A stretch of DNA of 64,000 nucleotides from Bradyrhizobium sp. DOA9 (GCF_000617845.2 NZ_DF820425.1:3709725-3773724), one strand, 5' to 3'; positions 17,853-26,442 are shown, counted from the first letter of the stretch. The notes: generated by a model not told the origin, from the letters alone. Numbers and translations are program-made.

Positions 17853-18911
17853 GTGTCGCAGAATCAAGCATCCAGCCCGGCCGATTCCAAGCCGGCCACC
17901 GCCGCGAGCCGTATTGCGGCGCTGATTCCGGGCATCCTCCTCTGCATTCTCGTGGCCGGTGTTTCGGCCCTGCTCGAGCGGGCCGAACTGGGCGTGTTCG
18001 AGCATCCCTATGTCGAGGCGCTGGTCATGGCCATTCTGCTGGGCATGGCGGTGCGCAGCTTCTGGAAGCCGGCCCCGCGCTGGCAGGCGGGTATCGCCTT
18101 CAGCGCCAAGCAACTGCTCGAAGTCGCGGTGATGCTGCTCGGGGCCTCCATCAGCTTTGCCGCGATCGCGGCTTCCGGCATTGCGCTGCTCGCCTCCATT
18201 GCCGCGGTCGTCGTGGTCGCGCTCTGCGTGTCCTTCGGCCTCAGCCGGCTGCTCGGCCTGTCGACGCGGCTGTCGATCCTGATCGCCTGCGGCAACTCGA
18301 TCTGCGGCAACTCCGCGATCGCCGCGGTGGCGCCCATCATCGGCGCCAGCAACGACGAGATTGCGTCCTCGATCTCCTTCACGGCGATCCTTGGCGTGAT
18401 GATGGTGCTGGGCCTGCCGCTGCTGATCCCGCTGCTGCAATTGTCCGCAACGCAGTACGGTATCCTCGCCGGGCTCACCGTCTACGCTGTGCCACAGGTG
18501 CTTGCCGCGACGGTGCCGGCAGGCCTCGTCTCGACCCAGATCGGCACGCTGGTGAAGCTGATGCGCGTCCTGATGCTCGGTCCGGTCGTCGTTGGCCTGT
18601 CGCTGGTCGTTTCGCGCTGGCAGAGCGATGCCAGGAAAACCAGCGTTGGCTTCTTCCGCCTGGTCCCCTGGTTCATCCTCGGCTTCCTTGCGCTTGCCAC
18701 CCTGCGCTCGCTGGAGATCGTGCCGGCGACGGTGGTTGGTCCCGTGACGAAGATCACCGGCTTTCTCACGGTGGTCTCGATGGCAGCTCTCGGCCTTGGC
18801 GTCGACGTGCGCGTGCTCGCCAATGTCGGCGGCCGGGTGACGGCCGCCGTGACGCTGTCGCTGATGCTGCTGCTGGGGATCAGCATCGCGCTGGTGCACT
18901 GGTTCAAGTGA
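17853..18911 (+). CDS. YeiH-family putative sulfate/anion exporter (UPF0324)
   Basis: 352-residue integral membrane protein with about ten hydrophobic segments. The family signature is seen in ISFAAIAASGIALLAS and the highly conserved ACGNSICGNSAIAAVAPIIGA. Members are annotated as putative sulfate exporters, and some work links them to taurine, cysteate or sulfite handling. The start is GTG 17853 with GGGAGAG upstream. It is convergent with the ABC transporter locus that follows. Its presence beside an AprAB-like module is suggestive of sulfur metabolism but not proof. Confidence 0.88.
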   Translation: MSQNQASSPADSKPATAASRIAALIPGILLCILVAGVSALLERAELGVFEHPYVEALVMAILLGMAVRSFWKPAPRWQAGIAFSAKQLLEVAVMLLGASISFAAIAASGIALLASIAAVVVVALCVSFGLSRLLGLSTRLSILIACGNSICGNSAIAAVAPIIGASNDEIASSISFTAILGVMMVLGLPLLIPLLQLSATQYGILAGLTVYAVPQVLAATVPAGLVSTQIGTLVKLMRVLMLGPVVVGLSLVVSRWQSDARKTSVGFFRLVPWFILGFLALATLRSLEIVPATVVGPVTKITGFLTVVSMAALGLGVDVRVLANVGGRVTAAVTLSLMLLLGISIALVHWFK

Positions 18912-18926
18912 ACAGGGCAAAGCTGG

Positions 18927-19017
18927 CGTAGGGTGGGAAAAAGCGCGTAAGCGCCGTGCCCGGCAGTTCTATGAGAGACGGAGAAGGGTGGGCACGCTTT
19001 CGCTTTGCCCACCTACG
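18927..19017. repeat. Imperfect palindromic intergenic repeat
   Basis: CGTAGGGTGGG at 18927-18937 is mirrored by CCCACCTACG at 19008-19017, and an inner hairpin pairs GGTGGGCA with TGCCCACC. It lies between two convergent genes. The sequence style (GTAGGGTGGGCAAAGCG) resembles mosaic repeats frequent in Bradyrhizobium intergenic DNA. It may double as a terminator. Confidence 0.55.
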
Positions 19018-19043
19018 AGGCCGTCAATGCTGCGAGTGGGAAG

Positions 19044-19916
19044 CTAAATCACGTCCGCGAGCGAGTGGCCGTGCAGCTCGATGTTCAGCCCCTGCATGCC
19101 CAAGTCGGTGATCTCGCCGCCCATCGCCTTCAGGCTCTCTTCGCGGATTAGCGACATCAACCCGCGGCGGAGCGCCAAAAATTCCGACGACATCATCATC
19201 GATTGCTGCCGCGGCCGCTCCAGCGGAATCGGGATCTCCGCCTTGATCGAGCCCGGCCGCGCGGTCATGCAATAGACGCGGTCGGACAGGAAGATGGCTT
19301 CGTCAATGTCGTGGGTGACGAACAGCACCGAGATCTTCAGCCGCTGCCACATGTTGGTGAGGATCTGCTGCATGATGACGCGCGTCTGCGCGTCGAGCGC
19401 GCCGAAAGGCTCGTCCAGCAACAGTACTTTCGGTCCCGTCGCGAGCGCGCGGACGATGCCGACGCGCTGCTTCATGCCGCCGGAGAGCTTTTCCGGATAT
19501 TGCTTTTCGAACGCTTCGAGTCCCGCAAGTCCTAGCAGCGTGCGCGCAGCGCGTTCGCGCTGCGAGCTTGGCATACCGCGCATCTTCAGCCCGAACTCGA
19601 CGTTCTCGCGCACGGTTTTCCACGGAAAAAGAGAATATTGCTGAAACACCATGCCGCGTTCGGCGCTCGGACCGTTTACCCGCTCGCCGTCGACGGTAAC
19701 TACCCCGGTCGTCGGCTTGAGGAAGCCCGCGACCGCATTGAGCAGCGTCGACTTTCCGCAGCCGGAGGGGCCGACGATCGAAACGAACTCGCCGGGCTTG
19801 ACGTGGATCTGCGTGTCGGTGACGGCCTGAACCGGTCCCTCGATGGTCTCGTAGGCGAGGGAGAAGTTCCTGACCTCGATATGGCCCTTCGACGTGTTCG
19901 CAAGCATCTCGCTCAT
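19044..19916 (-). CDS. NitT/TauT-type ABC transporter ATP-binding protein
   Basis: 290 residues. Walker A GPSGCGKST at 49-57, Q-loop in FQQYSLFPWKTV, signature LSGGMKQRVG, Walker B VLLLDEPFGALD and switch His in VTHDIDEA. This is the SsuB/TauB/NrtD branch serving nitrate, sulfonate or related anion importers. Its ATG overlaps the permease stop by 4 bp. It is the last gene of a binding protein-permease-ATPase operon on the minus strand. Confidence 0.92.
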   Translation of the reverse strand: MSEMLANTSKGHIEVRNFSLAYETIEGPVQAVTDTQIHVKPGEFVSIVGPSGCGKSTLLNAVAGFLKPTTGVVTVDGERVNGPSAERGMVFQQYSLFPWKTVRENVEFGLKMRGMPSSQRERAARTLLGLAGLEAFEKQYPEKLSGGMKQRVGIVRALATGPKVLLLDEPFGALDAQTRVIMQQILTNMWQRLKISVLFVTHDIDEAIFLSDRVYCMTARPGSIKAEIPIPLERPRQQSMMMSSEFLALRRGLMSLIREESLKAMGGEITDLGMQGLNIELHGHSLADVI

Positions 19917-20785
19917 GTCGATCTCCACGGCATCACCAATTGTCCGGCGCCGCGGATCAACAGGCTCGATCCGAGGCCGAGCACGCCGATCGCGATCATG
20001 CCGAGCGCGATGTCGGCATATTGGACCAGCGAATAAGCTTCCCAGGTGAAGTAACCGATGCCGTACTGACCGGAGATCATCTCGGCCGCGATCAGCGACA
20101 CCCAGGCGACGCCCATGCCGACGGTGAGGCCGGTGAAGATGTGCGGCAGCGAGGCTGGGAAATAGACCTCGCGGAAGATCGAGCGTTCGCGTGCGCCGAG
20201 ACATTGCGCGGCGCGCACCAGCACGGGGTCGACCAGCGACATGCCGTGCAGCGTGTTGACCAGGATCGGAAAGAACGACCCGAGGAAGGTGATGAAGACG
20301 ATGCTCTGCTCGTTGGTCGGCCACAGCATGATCGCCATCGGCACCCAGGCGATTGCCGGGATCGGTCGCAGCACTTCGGCGACTGGGAAAATCACTTCAT
20401 GCACCAGCTTGAAGCGGCCCATGATGAGGCCGAGCGGCACGCCGACGATTGCCGCCAGCGAGAAGCCGATGAAGATGCGCCGGCAACTGAGCAGGATGTG
20501 CATCAGGAATTTAGGATCGTGAATCGCCTTTACGAAGCTGTCATAGACCGCGAGCGGCGAGGGCACGTTGGTGAAGCGCACGAAGAACACGACCCGATAG
20601 GTCGTGAGCAGATGCCAGACCAGCAGGAAGGCGAGCAGCGAAATCACGCCGATTGCCGCCGCGCGCAGACCTGCCCGATTGAGCCGGTACCAGCGCAACC
20701 CCAGTGTGGCGAAGGAAGGCGGCGTCGAAGGCCGGGTGATGGCGGCGGGCGAGGGGCCCGCTTCTGCAAGTGCTGTTGCCGGCAT
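19913..20785 (-). CDS. NitT/TauT-type ABC transporter permease
   Basis: 290 residues with six or more membrane spans. The coupling-helix EAA loop is visible as RAAQCLGARERSIFREVYFPASLPHI. N-terminal residues 1-40 are a proline-rich cytoplasmic tail. The start (MPATALAEAG) lies 35 bp after the binding-protein gene. It should partner with the ATPase at 19044 and the NosL-fused binding protein at 20821. Confidence 0.9.
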   Translation of the reverse strand: MPATALAEAGPSPAAITRPSTPPSFATLGLRWYRLNRAGLRAAAIGVISLLAFLLVWHLLTTYRVVFFVRFTNVPSPLAVYDSFVKAIHDPKFLMHILLSCRRIFIGFSLAAIVGVPLGLIMGRFKLVHEVIFPVAEVLRPIPAIAWVPMAIMLWPTNEQSIVFITFLGSFFPILVNTLHGMSLVDPVLVRAAQCLGARERSIFREVYFPASLPHIFTGLTVGMGVAWVSLIAAEMISGQYGIGYFTWEAYSLVQYADIALGMIAIGVLGLGSSLLIRGAGQLVMPWRST

Positions 20786-20820
20786 GCTGTCCTCGGGCTG
20801 TCTGACGAGGGCGGGGCTGC

Positions 20821-22248
20821 TCACGTCTTGCCTCCGCCGACGGCGGCCTTCATCGCATCGTCGAAGCCGAGCACCTTGCCGCTGAACTTGGCGGCATAGG
20901 CTTCGGCGTCCTTCTTCAGCAGGAACGGGGCGACCTCGCCATTGCCGACCGCGAAGAAAGCCTGATCGGCGAACAGCTTGATGCCGCGCGTGGTATCGAA
21001 GACGTAGGCGACGTTGATCTTCTTGCCCTTGGCCTTGTAGTCGGCATAGGCGCCGAGCGTGCAGCTGGCGGACGAGAAGGGCATGATGCTGGCACCGTCG
21101 ACCCAAACCTCGCCCGCCTTGCGCGGATCGATGATGGGCTTCTTGCAGAAGCTGTCCTCGCCCGAGACTTCATAGTTCTTGGTGCTCGCGAGCTGGGCGT
21201 CGTAGTCGAGCTTCATTTCGGCATAGGCCTTGCGGATGTAGCTGTCGTCGACCCATTTCTTCGGATCGAACTCCTTCATGCGGCCGAGATTCTGCAGCAC
21301 CTTGACGTCGGTCGTGGCCGCATCGATCAGCGCCGGCTTGATCGTGGGATCGGTCGTCATATTGCCGCCGGGCCCCAAGAAGATGTAGACGACCTCCTTG
21401 TTGATGCCGGTCCATTCCTGGATCTTCTCGGCGGCCAGCTTGGGATCCGCGCGCAGCCACTGATTGGCGGCGATCAGCGCCTTGAAATAGGCGACGACGA
21501 CCTCGGGATATTTTTCGGCGAAGTCGGTGCGGACCACGATGCCGTGGAAGGTCGGCAAGTTCGTCTCGACGCCGTCGAAGATCTTCCGCGCGAAGCCGCG
21601 GAACGGCAGCAATTCCGCAAAGGGGACGAAATCGGCATGCCCGTCGATCTTCTTCTCCTGCAGATTGGTCGAGCCGACCTCCGGGCTCTGGCTGACGAGC
21701 TGGAAGAAATCGGACGCATAGCCGCGATCCTGCATCGCTTTCAGCACCATGCCGTGCGCGGCGGAGCCGAAAGGCACACTGACGAGCTTACCCTTGAGAT
21801 CGGCGAGGTCGTAATAGGGTGAGTCCTTGTGGACGACGAGCCCGTTGCCCGAGCCGGACAGGCTGTAGGCGGCGATGCCGACGAGGCGGCTCTTGCTCTC
21901 CGGATTGCTCTCAAAGGTGAATCCGTTCACGATGAGCGGATAGTCGCCCATCATGCCGATTTGCAGCTTGTTCGCCATCATCGCGTTGGTGACGGGCGGA
22001 CCGGAAGTGAAGTTCTGCCATTCCAGCTCGAACTTGATGTTGGCGTATTTGCCGTCCTTCGGCAGGTATTTCTCGAGCAACTGCAATTGGCGGATGACGA
22101 CGCCTGCGGTCACCGTGTTGGTCGTGGTATCCTGCGTTCCGATGCCGAGCTTGACGGTTTCCGCAGAAGCCGGCTGCGTGGCGAGCAGCGCCAGAGACGA
22201 CATCGCGATCGAGAGCGTGGGAAGATGGCGGACCATTCTCATCCTCAT
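20821..22248 (-). CDS. NitT/TauT substrate-binding protein fused to a C-terminal NosL-like domain
   Basis: 475 residues, about 140 longer than typical NitT/TauT binding proteins. A signal peptide (cleavage after PASA) follows a cluster of three possible starts (22248, 22242, 22236). Residues about 30-340 form the binding-protein lobes, with GSAAHGMVLKAM and LIAANQWLRADPKLAAEKIQ. From about residue 366 a separate domain begins. It has Cys368 and Cys396, then INVAYVFDTTRGIKLFADQAFFAVGN and FLLKKDAEAYAAKFSGKVLGFDDA, the pattern of the copper-binding protein NosL. The fusion is my reading of motif order and was not verified by search. An AACTAAT motif lies 72 bp upstream of the first ATG. Confidence 0.82.
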   Translation of the reverse strand: MRMRMVRHLPTLSIAMSSLALLATQPASAETVKLGIGTQDTTTNTVTAGVVIRQLQLLEKYLPKDGKYANIKFELEWQNFTSGPPVTNAMMANKLQIGMMGDYPLIVNGFTFESNPESKSRLVGIAAYSLSGSGNGLVVHKDSPYYDLADLKGKLVSVPFGSAAHGMVLKAMQDRGYASDFFQLVSQSPEVGSTNLQEKKIDGHADFVPFAELLPFRGFARKIFDGVETNLPTFHGIVVRTDFAEKYPEVVVAYFKALIAANQWLRADPKLAAEKIQEWTGINKEVVYIFLGPGGNMTTDPTIKPALIDAATTDVKVLQNLGRMKEFDPKKWVDDSYIRKAYAEMKLDYDAQLASTKNYEVSGEDSFCKKPIIDPRKAGEVWVDGASIMPFSSASCTLGAYADYKAKGKKINVAYVFDTTRGIKLFADQAFFAVGNGEVAPFLLKKDAEAYAAKFSGKVLGFDDAMKAAVGGGKT

Positions 22249-22320
22249 TCGGTTGGATGTGCTGTGGGTGCCATGATTGGGGGAGGGCGCAGGCAGGGCA
22301 AATCCGGAGTGGCCGCCGCA

Positions 22321-22334
22321 GTCGATTAGTTGCC
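22321..22334 (-). promoter_or_regulatory. AACTAATYG motif, copy 1 (upstream of the binding-protein operon)
   Basis: Read on the minus strand: GGCAACTAATCGAC. It lies 72 bp before the first possible ATG of the transporter operon, in the same orientation. One of four near-identical sites in this locus. Confidence 0.55.
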
Positions 22335-22418
22335 GGGAAAAGCTGATTGCATACTCCTTGGGCAGTCCTGCACTATAAAGCCGCTTGCCTGTGCACCCGC
22401 TATGGTCGCGGGCGCCCT

Positions 22419-23192
22419 TCAATCCCCCGCCTGGCCGCGCATCTCCTCCAGAATGTCGGTCCGGCAGACCACGATCTGCGAGCGTTTGGTCAGCACGATT
22501 CCCTTCTCCTGCATCCGCTTCAGGCTGATCGTGACCCATTGCCTGGTGGCGCCGACCATGTGGGCGATGTCGGCGTGGGTGAAGGCCGCGGCGATCACGG
22601 TGCCGTCGGCGTCCTCGACACCGTAGAGCTCGACGAGATGCAGCAAGAGATGGGCGAGACGCTGCGTGATCGAGCGCGTCCCCAGCATCTGGGCCAGCGC
22701 CGAATAGCATTTGCCCTTGAACGTCAGACCTTCGATCAGGCCAATCGCGAGGTTCGGGATCTCTGCGGCAAGGGACCGCAGTTCTTTTCCGGGCAGGTGC
22801 ACGACGCTGCAATTGCTGGAGGCAACGCCGGACCATTGATGAACGGTGCCTTCGAACACTTCGGGACCGCCGACGAAATTGCCAACATGCCAATAGGCCA
22901 GCGTGATCTCGCGTCCGAGTGGCGAGGTGTAGAATACACGGATGCGGCCGCTTTCGATCAGCCAGATGCCGTCATGCTTGCCGCCCTGACTAAAGAGCGT
23001 CTGGCCGCGGTTGAGCACCTTGCGGCGGCCCTGTTTCAGCACCAACTCCCGCTCGCGCGGTGAGAGCTTGTCCATCAACGGTGGTGGACCGCCGATCCAT
23101 TGCTGATTCTCGGTCAGCAGCAACGAGGAACTGCCGGCAGGCCGGGCGGCCGGTGGAACAGCCCCGCGCACCACATTGGCCGCCTGCAACAT
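22419..23192 (-). CDS. Crp/Fnr-family transcriptional regulator
   Basis: 257 residues. After a 40-residue variable N-terminus comes a cyclic-nucleotide-binding-like beta-roll (about 45-160, LFSQGGKHDGIWLIESGRIRVFY) and a Crp-type helix-turn-helix (FTHADIAHMVGATRQWVTISLKRMQEKGIV). There is no N-terminal cysteine cluster, so it is not an FNR-type oxygen sensor. GGGAGG 7 bases before ATG supports the start. Its place inside the locus makes it the leading candidate to bind the four AACTAATYG sites. Confidence 0.9.
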   Translation of the reverse strand: MLQAANVVRGAVPPAARPAGSSSLLLTENQQWIGGPPPLMDKLSPRERELVLKQGRRKVLNRGQTLFSQGGKHDGIWLIESGRIRVFYTSPLGREITLAYWHVGNFVGGPEVFEGTVHQWSGVASSNCSVVHLPGKELRSLAAEIPNLAIGLIEGLTFKGKCYSALAQMLGTRSITQRLAHLLLHLVELYGVEDADGTVIAAAFTHADIAHMVGATRQWVTISLKRMQEKGIVLTKRSQIVVCRTDILEEMRGQAGD

Positions 23193-23291
23193 CGCCTGCC
23201 TCCCGAACGTTCAAATCGTTCTAAAGAGGAGCAATGTCCGTGCCAGATGGAGGCAGATGCCTCGCGCGGGGAATAGACACCGAAGACCGGC

Positions 23292-23594
23292 TCACCGGCC
23301 CGCCAAGTTCAGCAGATACGACTTCGGATATATTCCCCGGTTGTGCCCATCCGAGAACGAGATGTTCAGCCCATAGCCGAGATCGCCGATGTCGGTGATC
23401 GCAATCCCCGGAAACGCTTTGGGGAAGCAGCCGTCGAAGCGGGCGCGGGTGCAATGGGCGCACTTGCAGGAGAGGCGGAGTGTTTCGGCAGAAACGCTGA
23501 GCGCGTCGTCCTGCGCGGTGCGGACCAGGAGCGAAGCGAGATCGGCGCTGGCTTCGTAGCCGGCCACGGTCGGTGCCACCAATGTCATTGTCAT
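23292..23594 (-). CDS. DUF971 / gamma-butyrobetaine hydroxylase N-terminal-like zinc-binding protein
   Basis: 100 residues. LSCKCAHC with the later SDGH gives the Cys-x-Cys-x2-Cys...His zinc site known from the N-terminal domain of gamma-butyrobetaine hydroxylase. The end ISFSDGHNRGIYPKSYLLNL is the DUF971 signature. Stand-alone DUF971 proteins are found with Fe-S assembly factors. Here it is divergent from a ferredoxin reductase, and a copy of the AACTAAT motif lies 47 bp upstream. AGAGGT precedes the ATG. Confidence 0.82.
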   Translation of the reverse strand: MTMTLVAPTVAGYEASADLASLLVRTAQDDALSVSAETLRLSCKCAHCTRARFDGCFPKAFPGIAITDIGDLGYGLNISFSDGHNRGIYPKSYLLNLAGR

Positions 23595-23640
23595 GACGAA
23601 CCTCTGACTTCATTCTAGGTCGAGGCGGGAACGCACGAAT

Positions 23641-23654
23641 AGCAACTAATTGCC
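23641..23654 (+). promoter_or_regulatory. AACTAATYG motif, copy 2 (between DUF971 and fpr genes)
   Basis: AGCAACTAATTGCC, containing the dyad GCAA-CTAA-TTGC. It lies 47 bp from the DUF971 start on the other strand and 139 bp before the ferredoxin reductase start, so it may serve the divergent gene. Confidence 0.5.
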
Positions 23655-23703
23655 GGTGCCGGCGGAATCGCGAGCCTGCTCTTCGAGCAACCCATGCGAA
23701 ATG

Positions 23704-23717
23704 TGAAACTAATCGAC
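23704..23717 (+). promoter_or_regulatory. AACTAATYG motif, copy 3 (upstream of ferredoxin-NADP reductase)
   Basis: TGAAACTAATCGAC, ending 76 bp before the reductase ATG in the same orientation. This is the same spacing class as copies 1 and 4. Confidence 0.55.
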
Positions 23718-23793
23718 CGGGAACTTCACTTCCGAATTGCCGGACTCTCCTCTCTCCGAGACCTTGCGCGTCATCGAGGACAAAGGAGAGACG

Positions 23794-24567
23794 ATGAGTG
23801 CATTTCAGAAGGAAACGGTTCGGTCGGTCAGGCACTGGACCGATTCCCTGTTCAGCTTCACCGCGACGCGCGATCCCGGCTTCCGCTTCCAGAACGGCCA
23901 GTTCGCAATGATTGGTCTGGAGGTCGAGGGCAAGCCGTTGATGCGGGCCTACAGCATGGCCAGCGCCAATCACGAGGAGGCGCTCGAATTCTTCTCGATC
24001 AAGGTGCAGGACGGCCCGCTGACCTCGCGCCTGCAGAAGATCAGGGAAGGCGACATCATCCTGGTCGGGCGCAAGGCGACGGGCACGCTGATCACCGGCA
24101 ACCTCGTTCCGGGAAAACGCCTGCTGCTGCTCTCAACCGGAACGGGCCTGGCGCCCTTCGCCAGCCTGATCAAGGACCCCGACGTCTATGAGAATTACGA
24201 GACCATCGTACTCGCCCATGGCTGCCGCCAGGTCTCGGAACTCGCCTATGGCGAGCACCTCGTCGAGGGCCTGCGCAATCACGAATTCTTCGGCCCCTTG
24301 ATCAGCGACAAGCTCGTCTACTACCCGACCGTCACCCGCGAGCCGTTCCGGAATCGCGGCCGCATCACCGACCTGATCGTCTCGAATCAGCTCTTCGAGG
24401 ATATCGGACAAGCGACCCTCGACATCGAAACGGACCGCATCATGCTGTGCGGCAGCCCGGCGATGCTCGAGGAACTCCACGCGATGTTCTCGGCGCGCGG
24501 CTTTGTCGAGGGCAACCATAGCCAGCCCGGCCATTTCGTCATCGAAAAAGCCTTCGTCGAGCGCTGA
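23794..24567 (+). CDS. fpr: Ferredoxin--NADP+ reductase
   Basis: 257 residues, the size of bacterial Fpr. FAD-binding RAYSMAS (about 51-57), NADP-binding STGTGLAPFASL (about 112-123) and the family C-terminus PGHFVIEKAFVER. It moves electrons between NADPH and ferredoxin or flavodoxin. AAAGGAGAG fixes the start at 23794. It sits 101 bp upstream of the AprA-like flavoprotein gene and shares its upstream motif, so it plausibly supplies that enzyme through the adjacent two-cluster ferredoxin. Confidence 0.92.
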   Translation: MSAFQKETVRSVRHWTDSLFSFTATRDPGFRFQNGQFAMIGLEVEGKPLMRAYSMASANHEEALEFFSIKVQDGPLTSRLQKIREGDIILVGRKATGTLITGNLVPGKRLLLLSTGTGLAPFASLIKDPDVYENYETIVLAHGCRQVSELAYGEHLVEGLRNHEFFGPLISDKLVYYPTVTREPFRNRGRITDLIVSNQLFEDIGQATLDIETDRIMLCGSPAMLEELHAMFSARGFVEGNHSQPGHFVIEKAFVER

Positions 24568-24587
24568 GCGACAAATCGCGTCCCAGC

Positions 24588-24601
24588 GACAACTAATTGC
24601 T
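24588..24601 (+). promoter_or_regulatory. AACTAATYG motif, copy 4 (upstream of AprA-like gene)
   Basis: GACAACTAATTGCT, ending 67 bp before the flavoprotein ATG in the same orientation. Palindromic core CAA-CTAA-TTG. Confidence 0.55.
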
Positions 24602-24668
24602 ATCGCGGCGACGCCCCCTGAACAAATCTGACGCAAAGGCGCCGGGATCGGCGAACCAGGAGCAAGCG

Positions 24669-26411
24669 ATGGCACTAGATCAGATCGTCGACGGACTTTC
24701 GGAGGTTTCCTGCGATGTGCTGGTGATCGGCGGCGGCACAGCCGGCCCGATGGCGGCACTGAAGGCGAAGTTGAAGAACCCGAAGGCCAATGTCGTCCTG
24801 CTCGAGAAGGCGAACGTCAAGCGCTCCGGCGCAATCTCGATGGGCATGGACGGGCTCAACAACGCCGTCATCCCCGGCTATGCAACGCCGGAGCAGTACA
24901 CCAAGGAAATCACCATCGCCAATGACGGCATCGTCGACCAGAAGGCGGTCTACAAATACGCCCAGAATTGCTACAAGATCATCGAGGAGCTCGACAGTTT
25001 CGGCATCCGCTTCCTGAAGAACGAGAACGGCGACTACGCCGTCAAGAAGGTGCATCACATCGGCACCTATGTGCTGCCAATGCCGAACGGCGAGACGGTG
25101 AAGAAGGCGCTGTATCGTCAGCTCCGCCGCGCCCGCATCCTCATTTCCAACCGCTACATGGCGACACGCCTGGTCAAATCGGGCGACGGCCGCATCGCGG
25201 GTGCCATCAGCGTCAACACGCGTACCGCCGAGATGCTGGTGATCAAGGCCAAGGCCGTGATCCTCTGCATGGGCGCCGCCGGTCGCCTGGGCCTGCCGAC
25301 CTCCGGCTACATGTTCGGCACCTACGAGAACGCCGCCAATTCCGGCGACGGCTACGCCATGGCCTATCACGCCGGGGCGGCACTGGCGAACCTCGAATGC
25401 TTCCAGATCAACCCGCTGATCAAGGACTATAACGGCCCGGCCTGCGCCTATGTCGCCGGTCCCTTCGGCGCCTACACCGCGAACAACGAGGGCTCGCGCT
25501 TCATCGAATGCGACTACTGGTCCGGTCAGATGATGCTGGAGTTCTACAACGAGCTGCTGTCCGGCAAGGGTCCGGTGTTCCTGCAGCTCAAGCATCTGCA
25601 CCCCGACACCATCTCCGAGATCGAATCCACGCTACACAAGGTCGAGCGCCCGACGCGCGGCCTGTTCCAGCAGGGACGCGGCGTCGACTACCGCAGCGAG
25701 TCGATCGAGATGCACATCTCCGAGATCGGCTTCTGCTCCGGCCATAGCGCCTCCGGCGTGTTCGTCGACGACAATGCGCGCACCACCGTGCCCGGCCTCT
25801 ACGCCGCCGGTGACATGGCGAGCGTGCCGCACAATTACATGCTCGGCGCCTTCACCAACGGCTCGGTCGCCGGCATCGACGCGATGGAGTTCGCCGACAG
25901 TCACGATTTTGCGGAGTTCGACGCGGCCGACGTCGCCATGGAGCGCGACCGCGTGATGGCGCCGACCAAGCGCGAGGACGGCATTCCGCCGAACCAGATC
26001 GAGTACAAGACGCGGCGCCTGGTCAACGACTATCTGCAGCCGCCGAAGGTCACGCGGAAATACGAGCTCGGCATGCGGCGCCTTGCGGAAGCGCGGGAGG
26101 ACATGCAGGAGCGCATGATCGCGCGCAACGCGCATGAGTTGCTCCGCGCCCTCGAAGTGCAGTCGATCATGGACTGCGCCGACATGGCCGCGCACGCTTC
26201 GCTGTACCGTGAGGAAAGCCGCTGGGGTCTCTATCACTGGCGCACGGATTTCCCGGAGAAGGACAACGAGAACTGGTTCTGCCACACGCTGCTGTCCAAG
26301 CAGGACGGCAAGATGACCAGCGAGAAGCGCGCCGTCGAACCTTACGTGGTCCCGATCGCGGACGATGAGAAGGACCTCTACGACAAGCAGCGCATCCGCG
26401 CCTCGGCCTGA
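24669..26411 (+). CDS. AprA/fumarate-reductase-like FAD flavoprotein
   Basis: 580 residues. FAD dinucleotide motif DVLVIGGGTAGPMAALKAKL at about 15-34, the substrate-side segment VKRSGAISMGMDGLNNAVIPG, and the C-terminal FAD contact GLYAAGDMASVPHNYMLGAF. Layout and immediate pairing with a two-cluster ferredoxin resemble adenylylsulfate reductase AprAB more than succinate dehydrogenase, which needs a different Fe-S subunit and membrane anchor. No sulfate adenylyltransferase is nearby, so APS as substrate is not assured. Start 24669 has AGGAGC 9 bases upstream. First gene of a three-gene operon. Confidence 0.85.
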   Translation: MALDQIVDGLSEVSCDVLVIGGGTAGPMAALKAKLKNPKANVVLLEKANVKRSGAISMGMDGLNNAVIPGYATPEQYTKEITIANDGIVDQKAVYKYAQNCYKIIEELDSFGIRFLKNENGDYAVKKVHHIGTYVLPMPNGETVKKALYRQLRRARILISNRYMATRLVKSGDGRIAGAISVNTRTAEMLVIKAKAVILCMGAAGRLGLPTSGYMFGTYENAANSGDGYAMAYHAGAALANLECFQINPLIKDYNGPACAYVAGPFGAYTANNEGSRFIECDYWSGQMMLEFYNELLSGKGPVFLQLKHLHPDTISEIESTLHKVERPTRGLFQQGRGVDYRSESIEMHISEIGFCSGHSASGVFVDDNARTTVPGLYAAGDMASVPHNYMLGAFTNGSVAGIDAMEFADSHDFAEFDAADVAMERDRVMAPTKREDGIPPNQIEYKTRRLVNDYLQPPKVTRKYELGMRRLAEAREDMQERMIARNAHELLRALEVQSIMDCADMAAHASLYREESRWGLYHWRTDFPEKDNENWFCHTLLSKQDGKMTSEKRAVEPYVVPIADDEKDLYDKQRIRASA

Positions 26412-26442
26412 TCCACCCGAACACAGCAACAGGAGACATCAC

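Noticed and set aside
22419..23192. FNR-type oxygen regulator for the flavoprotein locus
   Set aside because: The N-terminal cysteine cluster needed for an oxygen-labile Fe-S centre is absent, and the repeated motif nearby is not the FNR box.
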